From Candidatus Sulfopaludibacter sp. SbA3 (GTDB lineage Bacteria > Acidobacteriota > Terriglobia > Bryobacterales > Bryobacteraceae), in contig CAMDKT010000281.1 of the NCBI GenBank assembly GCA_945900935.1, positions 1 to 7,699 on the forward strand: DNA of 7,699 bases. Reading direction: 5' to 3'. Under the pieces are notes generated by a model. The model saw nothing but the letters and a program-made list of their open reading frames with translations, was not told where the DNA came from and made no database searches. The position numbers and the translations under genes were made by a program. Of this stretch, positions 1-5,724 are shown piece after piece (the first letter of the stretch is position 1; every line of letters begins with the position of its first letter).

Positions 1-228
1 ACAGTCCTGTCAATAGCTATTGTATAGCGACGCAGCTACACTTTGCAAATCAGTATTTCCGTATATACACTGCGAGACGCGTTAACTCCCTCTCTATCAG
101 TACTTTGCACGGAATTGGAAGCGCTGGCCTAGGAAACTCCCGCTAGGATTACGACAGGACAATCGGGTTTTGAGAGGGGACGCATCCGCAAAGACCTATG
201 CAAGTGGGAAATCCGGTCTCAGGGCGTC
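1..228. other. Intergenic left edge, no gene seen
   Basis: I find no convincing coding region here. A hand count gives 52 G+C in the first 120 bases (about 43%), clearly lower than the genes to the right. Short palindromes are present: CAATAGCTATTG at 11-22 and GTATATAC at 61-68. A weak CCTAG...CTAGG inverted repeat lies at 128-132/143-147 with a 10-base loop. None has a U-run, so no terminator for the leftward operon ending at 229 can be claimed. The region may carry the control region of a gene beyond the left edge, but nothing here proves it. Confidence 0.5.
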
Positions 229-1191
229 TTAGACGAGGCGGAGGTACTGGAACTCGTCGATCAATCTGAAATCCTTGCGGAGGGCAAGCGGATTTTCGCC
301 GCGTTGGTCGATCTGGGCGGCGGCGGTGGCGCCGAGATCCGCCGCCAACCGCAAATACTCGATTTTGGCGGGATCCAGGCCCATTAACCGGCAGCAAGTG
401 GCGTCGACGGCCAGCAAATCCGCTCCGAAAACGAGGACGCCCAGTGACTTGGCCTGCCCCTGTATGGGGCCATTACCTTCCATACCGGTAATGCCATCGA
501 CAATGGCGAAGGTATTCCGGAAGCGCCGGTTCAGGGCGACGATCGAATTGGCGATGCCGTGATAGTGGAGTAGGTTCTTGGGCCAGCCGTACACGGAGCC
601 GGGGACGAGGCCAAAGAAGTTTTTAATGGAGAGAGTGGCGCCGGCCCAGTGGTGCGTCTTCATTTTGGGCAGCGAGACGATGAGGTCGGCTCCAAGCAGG
701 GTCTCCGAGAAGAAGAAGTCGGGGCGTCCCAGAAATGGGCCGACGGATTTGACGTCATCGCGATTCAGGTCCACAAAGTGGTCGTCGAGGGTGCGTAGTT
801 GCTGCCAGTAGCCAGCATCTTCGGTGAGCCCGAACGTGTCCCGTCGGTGGCCGGGACCTTCGCCGATGGTGACGTGAGCGCCGAGAGAGCGGAAGGCCTC
901 AAAAGCGGAGATGACGACGCGGGGGTGCGTATTGATAGCCGTGGCGTTGTCAAACTCGACAAGGTTCGGCTTCAGCAGGACACGCTTTCCCTTCACGTCA
1001 GGAAGACCGGCGTGCGCGAGCCCGGTGAGGATCAATTGAGTCAAATCCGCGGCATAACTGGCGGCTTTCAAAACGGAGACAGTGGAGCGGCCAGTGTAGG
1101 GCGCTGGGCCGTTGTTCGGTTTGGAAGAGCAGCCGGTGAGCAAACCCGTCGCGGCGGCGGCCTGAAACTCTCGGCGGGAGAAGGCGCTCAT
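229..1191 (-). CDS. DUF362 domain protein, predicted Tat-exported lipoprotein
   Basis: A 320-residue DUF362 family protein. Residues 1-21 look like a twin-arginine lipoprotein signal: SRREF at 5-9, a short Ala-rich segment, then lipobox LTGC with Cys21 as the predicted lipidated residue. The mature protein would sit on the membrane outside the cytoplasm. The DUF362 body follows, with KPNLVEF at 74-80 and the family's strongest signature at 174-198 (LPKMKTHH, then SIKNFFG and VPG). I see no C-terminal ferredoxin cysteines, so this is the cluster-free form of the family. The biochemical function of DUF362 is unsettled, and I assign no reaction. The start ATG overlaps the stop of the upstream toroid gene (ATGA, 1188-1191). 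There is no strong Shine-Dalgarno before it, so translational coupling is likely. It is the last gene of a two-gene operon. Family assignment is secure; the role is unknown. Confidence 0.88.
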   Translation of the reverse strand: MSAFSRREFQAAAATGLLTGCSSKPNNGPAPYTGRSTVSVLKAASYAADLTQLILTGLAHAGLPDVKGKRVLLKPNLVEFDNATAINTHPRVVISAFEAFRSLGAHVTIGEGPGHRRDTFGLTEDAGYWQQLRTLDDHFVDLNRDDVKSVGPFLGRPDFFFSETLLGADLIVSLPKMKTHHWAGATLSIKNFFGLVPGSVYGWPKNLLHYHGIANSIVALNRRFRNTFAIVDGITGMEGNGPIQGQAKSLGVLVFGADLLAVDATCCRLMGLDPAKIEYLRLAADLGATAAAQIDQRGENPLALRKDFRLIDEFQYLRLV

Positions 1192-2075
1192 ACGCGGGCT
1201 TCTGGACGAAGAAGGGCGTGGCCGCCATTCGGCGACGAAAGCGCTTCCAGAGCGGTAGCCAAAATGTCATTCTTCGCCAATTCCCGATCATCCTCCGGCA
1301 GGTTGATGCCGAAATTGCGCAGACTGATGGCAAGCCAGGCGCGGCCGAGCCGGGAACCGCATTGCAGCCAAAGTTCCTGCGCCCGGATCAGATCCTGCGA
1401 TAGGTCGGCTTCGCCGCACGACTGCAAGCCGAGCAGGGCAAGCGCGGTGGTCTCCGGGTAGGAAGGAAGGTCAATGCCGAGGGCGGCGCGGCTGCCGTAG
1501 TTCCATCCGCCGTCGGCACACCGGCGGCGAAGGATCATCCCTTCAGCGAGGGTCACACGGCGACGGAGTTCCCGGTTGGAGATCTGCGGCGCGGCGCGTT
1601 TCAATGCGACCAGAGAGTGAGAAGTGGGCTCAATCCAGGAAGTGGTGCAGGGCAGCCAGGGCCAGCCGGCGAACTTGCGGTCATGACCGATGTTGTTAGC
1701 GACAAACATGCCGGCAAACCGGGAGAGGTTTGTGCTTTCCTCACCGCGGGCATCGATCAGCCATTCGACGCCGCGCTGAAACTGGGTGTCATATTGCCGG
1801 CGGGCGCAATGCAGCGTGACAGCGAGCGCCGTGGACCAGTGGGGCTCGACGACTTGTTCATTCGGGCGCCAGGAGCCATCGGGCAGTTGCCAGGAGCGAA
1901 CGAGTTCCCACCCGCGATTCCAGAGAGGCTGGTCCATCTGTTGATGAAGCGCGAGCAGTCCATAAACGGTGGGCTCCAGCCACGAACGTTTCCCGGCAAA
2001 GTAGCCCCAACCGCCGTCGGCGTTTTGAGCGGCCATCAGTGCGTCCAAGCGCGCGGCTCGATAGGTCCCTGGCAT
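1188..2075 (-). CDS. Prenyltransferase/squalene-oxidase repeat protein (short alpha-toroid)
   Basis: A 295-residue protein built of alpha/alpha-toroid repeats like those of squalene-hopene cyclases and prenyltransferase beta subunits. Repeat-like blocks are visible at about 17-43 (QNADGGWGYF, then WLEPTVYGLLAL), 62-90 (LPDGSW, then WSTALAVTLHC), 138-160 (WIEPTSHSLVALKR) and 187-220 (CADGGWNYG, then YPETTALALLGLQS). It is about half the length of a squalene-hopene cyclase, and I do not see the DXDD protonation motif. A complete triterpene cyclase is therefore unlikely; a small toroid enzyme or binding protein fits better. No signal peptide or membrane segment is evident. The ATG at 2075 is the only plausible start: the frame upstream is open only to a stop at 2109-2111 and offers no other ATG. 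The gene leads an operon with the DUF362 gene, which it overlaps by four bases. Fold is confident, substrate unknown. Confidence 0.82.
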   Translation of the reverse strand: MPGTYRAARLDALMAAQNADGGWGYFAGKRSWLEPTVYGLLALHQQMDQPLWNRGWELVRSWQLPDGSWRPNEQVVEPHWSTALAVTLHCARRQYDTQFQRGVEWLIDARGEESTNLSRFAGMFVANNIGHDRKFAGWPWLPCTTSWIEPTSHSLVALKRAAPQISNRELRRRVTLAEGMILRRRCADGGWNYGSRAALGIDLPSYPETTALALLGLQSCGEADLSQDLIRAQELWLQCGSRLGRAWLAISLRNFGINLPEDDRELAKNDILATALEALSSPNGGHALLRPEARV

Positions 2076-2100
2076 GAGCTCATCTATCGGACGGAAACGA

Positions 2101-2130
2101 AATAAACTTTATGGGTTTCTATTGAACCAA
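2101..2130 (-). promoter_or_regulatory. Candidate promoter of the toroid-DUF362 operon
   Basis: On the minus strand, TTGGTT (2130-2125) and TTTATT (2106-2101) are separated by 18 bases. They lie in the AT-rich stretch just upstream of the ATG at 2075, giving a predicted start of transcription near 2094. Both hexamers match the sigma-70 consensus only partly (4/6 at the -10). The -35 hexamer falls inside the first copy of the terminal motif (2122-2145), so the repeat may have supplied part of the promoter. Weak evidence. Confidence 0.25.
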
Positions 2131-2264
2131 AATCCGGCGGTTCAATCGTGCGACGCCCCGTCAGCCGCAATGTTCGCGGCGTCGCCGTGGATTTCCTTCC
2201 ATCACCCGTTGGGTGAGCCGCGGCGTGGTTGCGATGCGCAATGAAATCAGGCTCACGCCGACGC
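2122..2264 (+). repeat. Tandem palindromic element, copy A
   Basis: First of two adjacent diverged copies of an intergenic element. It opens with a 24-base terminal motif (2122-2145) that is itself an inverted repeat: arms TTGAACC and GGTTCAA around a 10-base spacer containing ATCCGGC. It then has CAATGT at 2168-2173, GTCGCCG at 2181-2187, a perfect hairpin TCACCC-GTT-GGGTGA at 2202-2216, and GTTGCG at 2228-2233. Every one of these recurs exactly 143 bases later in copy B. The copy stops where copy B's terminal motif begins, about 10 bases short of where an inverted right-hand terminus would be expected. It is therefore probably right-truncated. The orientation given is arbitrary. Confidence 0.8.
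2202..2216 (+). repeat. Central hairpin of copy A
   Basis: Perfect 6-bp stem TCACCC/GGGTGA with a 3-base GTT loop. It is the best conserved part shared with copy B, where only the first loop base differs. There is no following T-run, so it does not look like an intrinsic terminator. Confidence 0.75.
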
Positions 2265-2344
2265 TTCAACCTAAAAGCGGCGGTTCATCGCTGTCATCCG
2301 CGGTCGGCGGCAATGTCCACGCGGTCGCCGCGTGTGGTTCGCCC

Positions 2345-2359
2345 TCACCCATTGGGTGA
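2345..2359 (+). repeat. Central hairpin of copy B
   Basis: Perfect 6-bp stem TCACCC/GGGTGA with an ATT loop, exactly 143 bases after the copy A hairpin. It lies almost exactly midway between the inverted 24-base ends of copy B (56 and 57 bases away). Confidence 0.75.
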
Positions 2360-2416
2360 AGCGCGGAGCAGTTGCGGCGTTCAATAAACGCGGGCGTGAC
2401 AGGCCATTGGGGCCGG

Positions 2417-2440
2417 CTCAACCGCCGGATTTAGGTTGAA
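2417..2440 (-). repeat. Inverted third copy of the 24-base terminal motif
   Basis: Read on the minus strand this matches the motif starts at 2122 and 2265. It begins TTCAACC, has the TCCGGC core, and ends GGTTGAG. It closes copy B as an inverted terminus. The next codon-level homology to a protein starts two bases further on, at 2442. Confidence 0.75.
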
Positions 2441-2441
2441 A

Positions 2442-2606
2442 GACGCCGAGGTGCTCTACGCCGACGCGGCGCCCGGATTGGTGGCGGGCGTCTTCCAGAT
2501 CAACGTGAAAATACCCGAGGGAGTGGACGCCGGGCCGCAACCGGTGGTGGTGCAGATTGGAACGGCTTCGAGTTCGCCGGAGGTCACGGTCGCGGTGTTG
2601 CCGTAA
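2442..2606 (+). pseudogene. C-terminal remnant of a TIGR03437 (Solibacter C-terminal domain) protein
   Basis: This plus-strand frame encodes 54 residues ending in TAA (2604-2606). It starts DAEVLYADAAPGLVAG, followed by a stretch with VFQINVKIPEGVDAG, then PVVVQIG and VTVAVLP. That is the typical end of the TIGR03437 domain, found at the C-terminus of many large exported proteins in Solibacter-type acidobacteria. The frame is open only back to a TGA at 2397-2399. The residues between that stop and 2442 come from the repeat element rather than the domain. No start codon with a ribosome site exists, and the bulk of the normally large protein is missing. I read it as a decayed gene end left after deletion or rearrangement at the repeat boundary. 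Its last 23 bases overlap the end of the convergent kbl gene. The family call is by recognition, not by search. Confidence 0.75.
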
Positions 2607-3789
2607 GAATTCCTTGGCGTTTGGCGACGCGGGCGAGGATTTCGAGCGCGCGGTCGAGTTGTTCGCGGGTGTGGGTCGCGGTGACGATGGTGCGAATTCT
2701 TGCCTTGCCTTCGGGCACGGTTGGGAAGCCGATGCCGGTAGCAAAGAGGCCTTCGTCGAATAAAGCGTTGCTGAAGGCATGCGCTGCGGCGGCTTCGCCC
2801 ACCATGATCGGCGTGATGGGGGTCTGGCTGCGACCGGTGTCAAAGCCCAGCTTGGCGAGTTCCTCCTTGAAATAGCGCGTGTTCGCCCAGAGCGTTTCGA
2901 TACGCTCGGGCTCGGCTTCAAGGATGTCAAACGCGGCCAGGCAGGCGGCGGTGACGGCGGGCGGATGGGATGTCGAGAAGAGAAACGGCCGGGCGCGGTG
3001 GCACAGATAATCGATGAAATCCTGAGTGCCGCAGACGTAGCCGCCCAGGACGCCGATGGCTTTGGACAGCGTGCCAACCTGAATATCGACGCGGCCGTGG
3101 AGTCCGAAATGGTCCACCGTGCCGCGGCCATTGCGGCCGAGGACGCCGGAAGAATGGGCGTCGTCGATCATCATGATTGCGTCGTATTTCTCGGCCAGTT
3201 CGACGAGGGCGGGGAGCGGGCCGATGTCGCCGTCCATGGAGAAGACGCCGTCGGTGATTAGAAGTTTGCGGCCGGGAACGCCATCAAGCGCGGCGAGTTT
3301 GGCTTCGGCGCCGGACGCGTCGGCGTGTGGAAAAACGTGGATTTTGGCGCGGGAAAGGCGGCATCCGTCAATGATGCTGGCGTGGTTGAGCGCATCGGAG
3401 ATAATGTGGTCGTCCTTGCCAAGAATCGCCGAGACGGCGCCGGCGTTGGCGGTGAAGCCGCTTTGGAAGACGACGCAAGCCTCGACGTGCTTGAAGGCGG
3501 CGATGCGGCGTTCAAGCTCCATGTGTATGTCGAGAGTGCCACTGATGGTGCGGACGGCCCCGGTGCCCGCGCCGTATTTGCGGATGGCTTCGATGGCGGC
3601 TTCTTTCAGCTTGGGATGATTGGCAAGGCCGAGATAGTTATTAGAGGCTAAGTTGATAACTTCCTTGCCGTCAAAATGACTAATCGGCTCGCAGGGACCG
3701 TGTAACTCACGGAGGCGCTGGTAAGTGCCTTTGACGCGGAATTCGTTGATTTGATCGCCTAAGTAAGCGAGGGGGTCGAGGCGTGACAT
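2584..3789 (-). CDS. kbl: Glycine C-acetyltransferase / alpha-oxoamine synthase family PLP enzyme
   Basis: A 401-residue fold-type I PLP enzyme closest by eye to 2-amino-3-ketobutyrate CoA ligase, which joins glycine and acetyl-CoA in threonine breakdown. Visible landmarks: NNYLGLANHP (50-59), GTGAVRTISGT (75-85), SDALNHASIIDG (131-142, His136 expected to stack on PLP), DGVFSMDG (180-187), DDAH (Asp209 and His212 expected to contact the cofactor), and GTLSKA with the Schiff-base lysine Lys243. Length matches E. coli Kbl. The frame stays open to an ATG at 3891, but the extra 34 residues are antisense-like noise over the DUF1080 gene end. The start MSRLDPLAYL at 3789 fits the family and lies 4 bases past the upstream stop. 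No tdh gene is in view, so related activities (8-amino-7-oxononanoate synthase or another alpha-oxoamine synthase) remain possible. The last few residues overlap the convergent TIGR03437 remnant. Confidence 0.88.
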   Translation of the reverse strand: MSRLDPLAYLGDQINEFRVKGTYQRLRELHGPCEPISHFDGKEVINLASNNYLGLANHPKLKEAAIEAIRKYGAGTGAVRTISGTLDIHMELERRIAAFKHVEACVVFQSGFTANAGAVSAILGKDDHIISDALNHASIIDGCRLSRAKIHVFPHADASGAEAKLAALDGVPGRKLLITDGVFSMDGDIGPLPALVELAEKYDAIMMIDDAHSSGVLGRNGRGTVDHFGLHGRVDIQVGTLSKAIGVLGGYVCGTQDFIDYLCHRARPFLFSTSHPPAVTAACLAAFDILEAEPERIETLWANTRYFKEELAKLGFDTGRSQTPITPIMVGEAAAAHAFSNALFDEGLFATGIGFPTVPEGKARIRTIVTATHTREQLDRALEILARVAKRQGILTATPRP

Positions 3790-3793
3790 ATTG

Positions 3794-4885
3794 TTATAAC
3801 GGGCGAACGCGGATATCCTTGTATTCGATCCAACGGCCGGCCTGATGGGCCTGGAGGAGGATGTGGCCATCGTCGAGGCGGAGCAGGGCATTGTAGTCGG
3901 TTACAGTCTCGCCGTTCACGCGAATGACGGCGCGGCGGTCCTTGACGAAAAGCTGGAAGAGATACCAGGTTTCGGGCGGAATATGGGGGTATTTCGCGCG
4001 TTGGATGCCGTATAAAGAACCGGTGGGATAGACGGCGCCTTCGACGTCGTGAAGCTGAATTTCGTAGTGGGGTTTGCCGCCGCCGGAGCCTTCGGCACGG
4101 AAGAGGACGCCGCCGTTGGAGTGTTTACTGGCGCGGACATAGAGTTCGAGGGCGAAATCTTTGAAGCGCTCGCGGGTCATGAGATGACCGAGGCCGTCGG
4201 CGCGGAGCGTGTCGCCCATCGGGGACCACTTGGCTTTCCCTTCCTCCACCGTCCAGTTAGCGGCTAAGTCAGATGGTTTGGTGTAGAGAGATTGCCATTT
4301 GACTTTGTTGGGTAGTTCGCGGATTTCGATGTTACGGAAGCGGATGGGATAGGACAGAGATTGGAGGCCGATGTAGCCTTGGCGGAGGCGGTTGGCGAGT
4401 TCGGGGTTAGTGGTTACATCGAGGTCCTGAATGACTTCTCCGTTGGTCCAAACTTGAAGGCGCGGCCAATCGAAGAGCACGCGGATTTCGTTCCACTCGC
4501 CCTTGGATTTGACGTTGTTGGTCTTGGGCGCGACGAGCGGAAAGATGCTGCCCATGCCTTCGGGTTTGGGGGCTTCCTGTTTATGGAAGAGCTTGATGCA
4601 GAAGCCGGCGTCCTGGGCGTTGCCGTGGCGCGGGGCGTGTAGCAGCAGGCCTGAATCCATCCAGCCTTTGATGAAGAACTCGGCGCGAAGCTCGAAGTTT
4701 TCGTACTGTTTTTCGGAGCGCAGCCAAGTGGGGGAGCTGGCGGCTTCGCTGACGACGATGTCACCGTCGTCCAGGAAGAAGGCGGAGTCAGGGCCGTCGA
4801 CGACTTGCCAGGTTTTGAACGGCAGCGGCGTGAATGCGGGTTGGGCGAGGAGGGCGGCGGAGGCGAGGAATTGGCGGCGAAACAT
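3794..4885 (-). CDS. Exported two-domain DUF1080 (3-keto-disaccharide hydrolase-like) protein
   Basis: A 363-residue protein with a Tat-like signal at the N-terminus (FRRQFLA at 2-8, small hydrophobic segment, likely cleavage after the Ala near 17). Two copies of the DUF1080 concanavalin-like fold follow. The first spans about 22-189 (YENFELRAEF at 61-70, SGLLLHAP at 78-85, closing FRNIEIRE). The second spans about 195-363 (FKDFALELYVRA at 241-252, NGGVLFRAEG at 257-266, YEIQLHD at 274-280, closing YKDIRV). The internal duplication is visible in the paired 'F-E-L-(R)-...-S/N-G-x-L' blocks. The family is linked to glycoside breakdown, including 3-keto-glycoside hydrolysis in some members; the substrate here cannot be told. 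It is the middle gene of the operon: 20 bases after the SAM hydrolase and 4 bases before kbl. The GAAGAG before the ATG is too close to be a good ribosome site. Confidence 0.87.
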   Translation of the reverse strand: MFRRQFLASAALLAQPAFTPLPFKTWQVVDGPDSAFFLDDGDIVVSEAASSPTWLRSEKQYENFELRAEFFIKGWMDSGLLLHAPRHGNAQDAGFCIKLFHKQEAPKPEGMGSIFPLVAPKTNNVKSKGEWNEIRVLFDWPRLQVWTNGEVIQDLDVTTNPELANRLRQGYIGLQSLSYPIRFRNIEIRELPNKVKWQSLYTKPSDLAANWTVEEGKAKWSPMGDTLRADGLGHLMTRERFKDFALELYVRASKHSNGGVLFRAEGSGGGKPHYEIQLHDVEGAVYPTGSLYGIQRAKYPHIPPETWYLFQLFVKDRRAVIRVNGETVTDYNALLRLDDGHILLQAHQAGRWIEYKDIRVRPL

Positions 4886-4905
4886 GCTCTTCGCATCGTA
4901 TCAGT

Positions 4906-5709
4906 TCAGGCATTGGCCCAGCCCATCAGATCTACGGGTGCCCCCGCCGCCACGCCCAATTTGCGCCCCGCATGTGCCTCCCGCAGCACGATCTCGATAT
5001 ACCCGCTCGACCCCGTCATGGCGTAAAAGTCACCATAGGCGCACTGCTCGTAGTGTCCAGCCAATACCGCGATTTTTTCAAAACCAACTGTGAATTCAAA
5101 AGGATTCGTCGCCAGCCACGGAAAGTCGGCTAACCGAAAGTTCGTAATCACATTCCCGAACCGGTCAATTTTCAATATCGTGCCGGACCACTGCCGCTTG
5201 GAAGTCTGCGACGGCTTGTCTAATCGAAGGCGTAATGCGTCGATGACTAATTTCCCGAACGAACTTGGCCGCACTCCGGTGGCCAGATGCGCCGCGCACG
5301 GCGCGAAAACATCCCGGCCATGAAACGTGCGGCTGACATCAAATAGAAAGTACTGGCTCGCCGTGATTTCCCGCGTCTTGACCTTCTCCGTTGTTAACGC
5401 CGAAGTCAAAATGCCATTGTCGGGAGCGAGGAAATACTGCCCCGCCGCCTCCACTAGAATCGGCCGGCGCGCTGAACCCACGCCAGGGTCCACCACCGCT
5501 ACATGGATCGTCTTCTTTGGGAACCACCGCCACGCCTCGCCGAACGTAAACGCCGCCTCTATCACTTCGAACGGCTTCAATTCGTGCGTCAAATCCAGGA
5601 TCGCGGCGTCCGGGCAGATCGAGCAAATCACGCCTTTCATCGCCGCGACGTAGTGGTCCGCCAGGCCGAAATCTGTGGTCAAAGTAATGATGGGTCGTTG
5701 AGTAGGCAT
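4906..5709 (-). CDS. S-adenosylmethionine hydrolase (DUF62 / SAM hydroxide adenosyltransferase)
   Basis: A 267-residue cytoplasmic enzyme of the DUF62 family, which splits SAM to adenosine and methionine using water. Landmarks: ITLTTDFGLADHYVAAMKG near the N-terminus, the VVDPGVGSARRP block (72-83), PDNG (96-99) and TFHGRDVFAP (128-137). Asp74, Arg81 and His130 match the Asp-Arg-His triad of the hydrolase group, with the same 7-residue D-to-R spacing as in archaeal homologues. I do not see the extra loop of fluorinases, so halogenase activity is not suggested. The C-terminal beta domain includes RFGNVITN. The frame stays open to 5835, but that extension is antisense to the cysteine desulfurase. 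MPTQRPIITLT at 5709 is the start supported by the family. It heads a three-gene operon and is divergent from the cysteine desulfurase gene. No purine-rich ribosome site precedes the ATG. Confidence 0.9.
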   Translation of the reverse strand: MPTQRPIITLTTDFGLADHYVAAMKGVICSICPDAAILDLTHELKPFEVIEAAFTFGEAWRWFPKKTIHVAVVDPGVGSARRPILVEAAGQYFLAPDNGILTSALTTEKVKTREITASQYFLFDVSRTFHGRDVFAPCAAHLATGVRPSSFGKLVIDALRLRLDKPSQTSKRQWSGTILKIDRFGNVITNFRLADFPWLATNPFEFTVGFEKIAVLAGHYEQCAYGDFYAMTGSSGYIEIVLREAHAGRKLGVAAGAPVDLMGWANA

Positions 5710-5724
5710 TGGTAGAATAGAAGA
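5710..5724. promoter_or_regulatory. 15-bp divergent start region with overlapping -10-like motifs
   Basis: Only 15 bases separate the ATG of the SAM hydrolase (5709, minus) from the GTG of the cysteine desulfurase (5725, plus). On the plus strand TAGAAT at 5713-5718 is a 5/6 match to a -10 box and stands 6 bases before the GTG, where a leaderless start would be expected. On the minus strand the same bases read TATTCT (5719-5714), 4 bases before the ATG. No good -35 or Shine-Dalgarno is visible for either gene. Promoters lying further inside the opposing genes remain possible. Confidence 0.4.

Larger units (their letters stand above)
2265..2440 (+). repeat. Tandem palindromic element, copy B with inverted right terminus
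   Basis: Second copy, apparently complete. It runs from a 24-base left terminal motif (2265-2288), through 56 bases, to a central hairpin TCACCC-ATT-GGGTGA (2345-2359). A further 57 bases lead to the same 24-base motif in reverse orientation (2417-2440). The two ends differ at only a few positions and the hairpin sits at the middle, so the whole unit is an imperfect palindrome of 176 bases. This resembles a MITE or a REP/BIME-like palindromic repeat in architecture. I cannot see a clear target-site duplication. A structured transcript is another possibility. The right end abuts a truncated TIGR03437 coding fragment. Confidence 0.78.

Noticed and set aside
100..150. Sigma-54 promoter or intrinsic terminator in the left edge
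   Set aside because: No GG-N10-GC pair with the expected flanks on either strand, and the CCTAG/CTAGG hairpin is weak with no T-run.
149..397. A minus-strand frame of 82 codons at the DUF362 gene end
   Set aside because: It overlaps the conserved C-terminal part of DUF362 in another frame and has no family resemblance.
799..1461. A plus-strand frame of 220 codons
   Set aside because: It is antisense to the DUF362/toroid genes and its composition shows no recognisable domain.
1188..2075. Squalene-hopene cyclase
   Set aside because: The protein is half the needed length and lacks a visible DXDD motif.
2084..2269. A 61-codon minus-strand frame upstream of the toroid gene
   Set aside because: It lies almost wholly in copy A of the repeat, has Arg/Pro-rich composition typical of GC-rich noise, resembles no family I know, and is not preserved as a frame in copy B.
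2122..2440. CRISPR array
   Set aside because: There are only three copies of the 24-base motif, one is inverted, spacings are about 120-130 bases and the intervening DNA is itself repeated.
2418..3131. A minus-strand frame of 237 codons overlapping kbl
   Set aside because: It is an out-of-frame shadow of kbl, rich in Ser/Pro/Arg, running past the kbl stop into the remnant and repeat.
4906..5709. SAM-dependent fluorinase/chlorinase
   Set aside because: The Asp-Arg-His triad and absence of the extra fluorinase loop fit the SAM hydrolase group.
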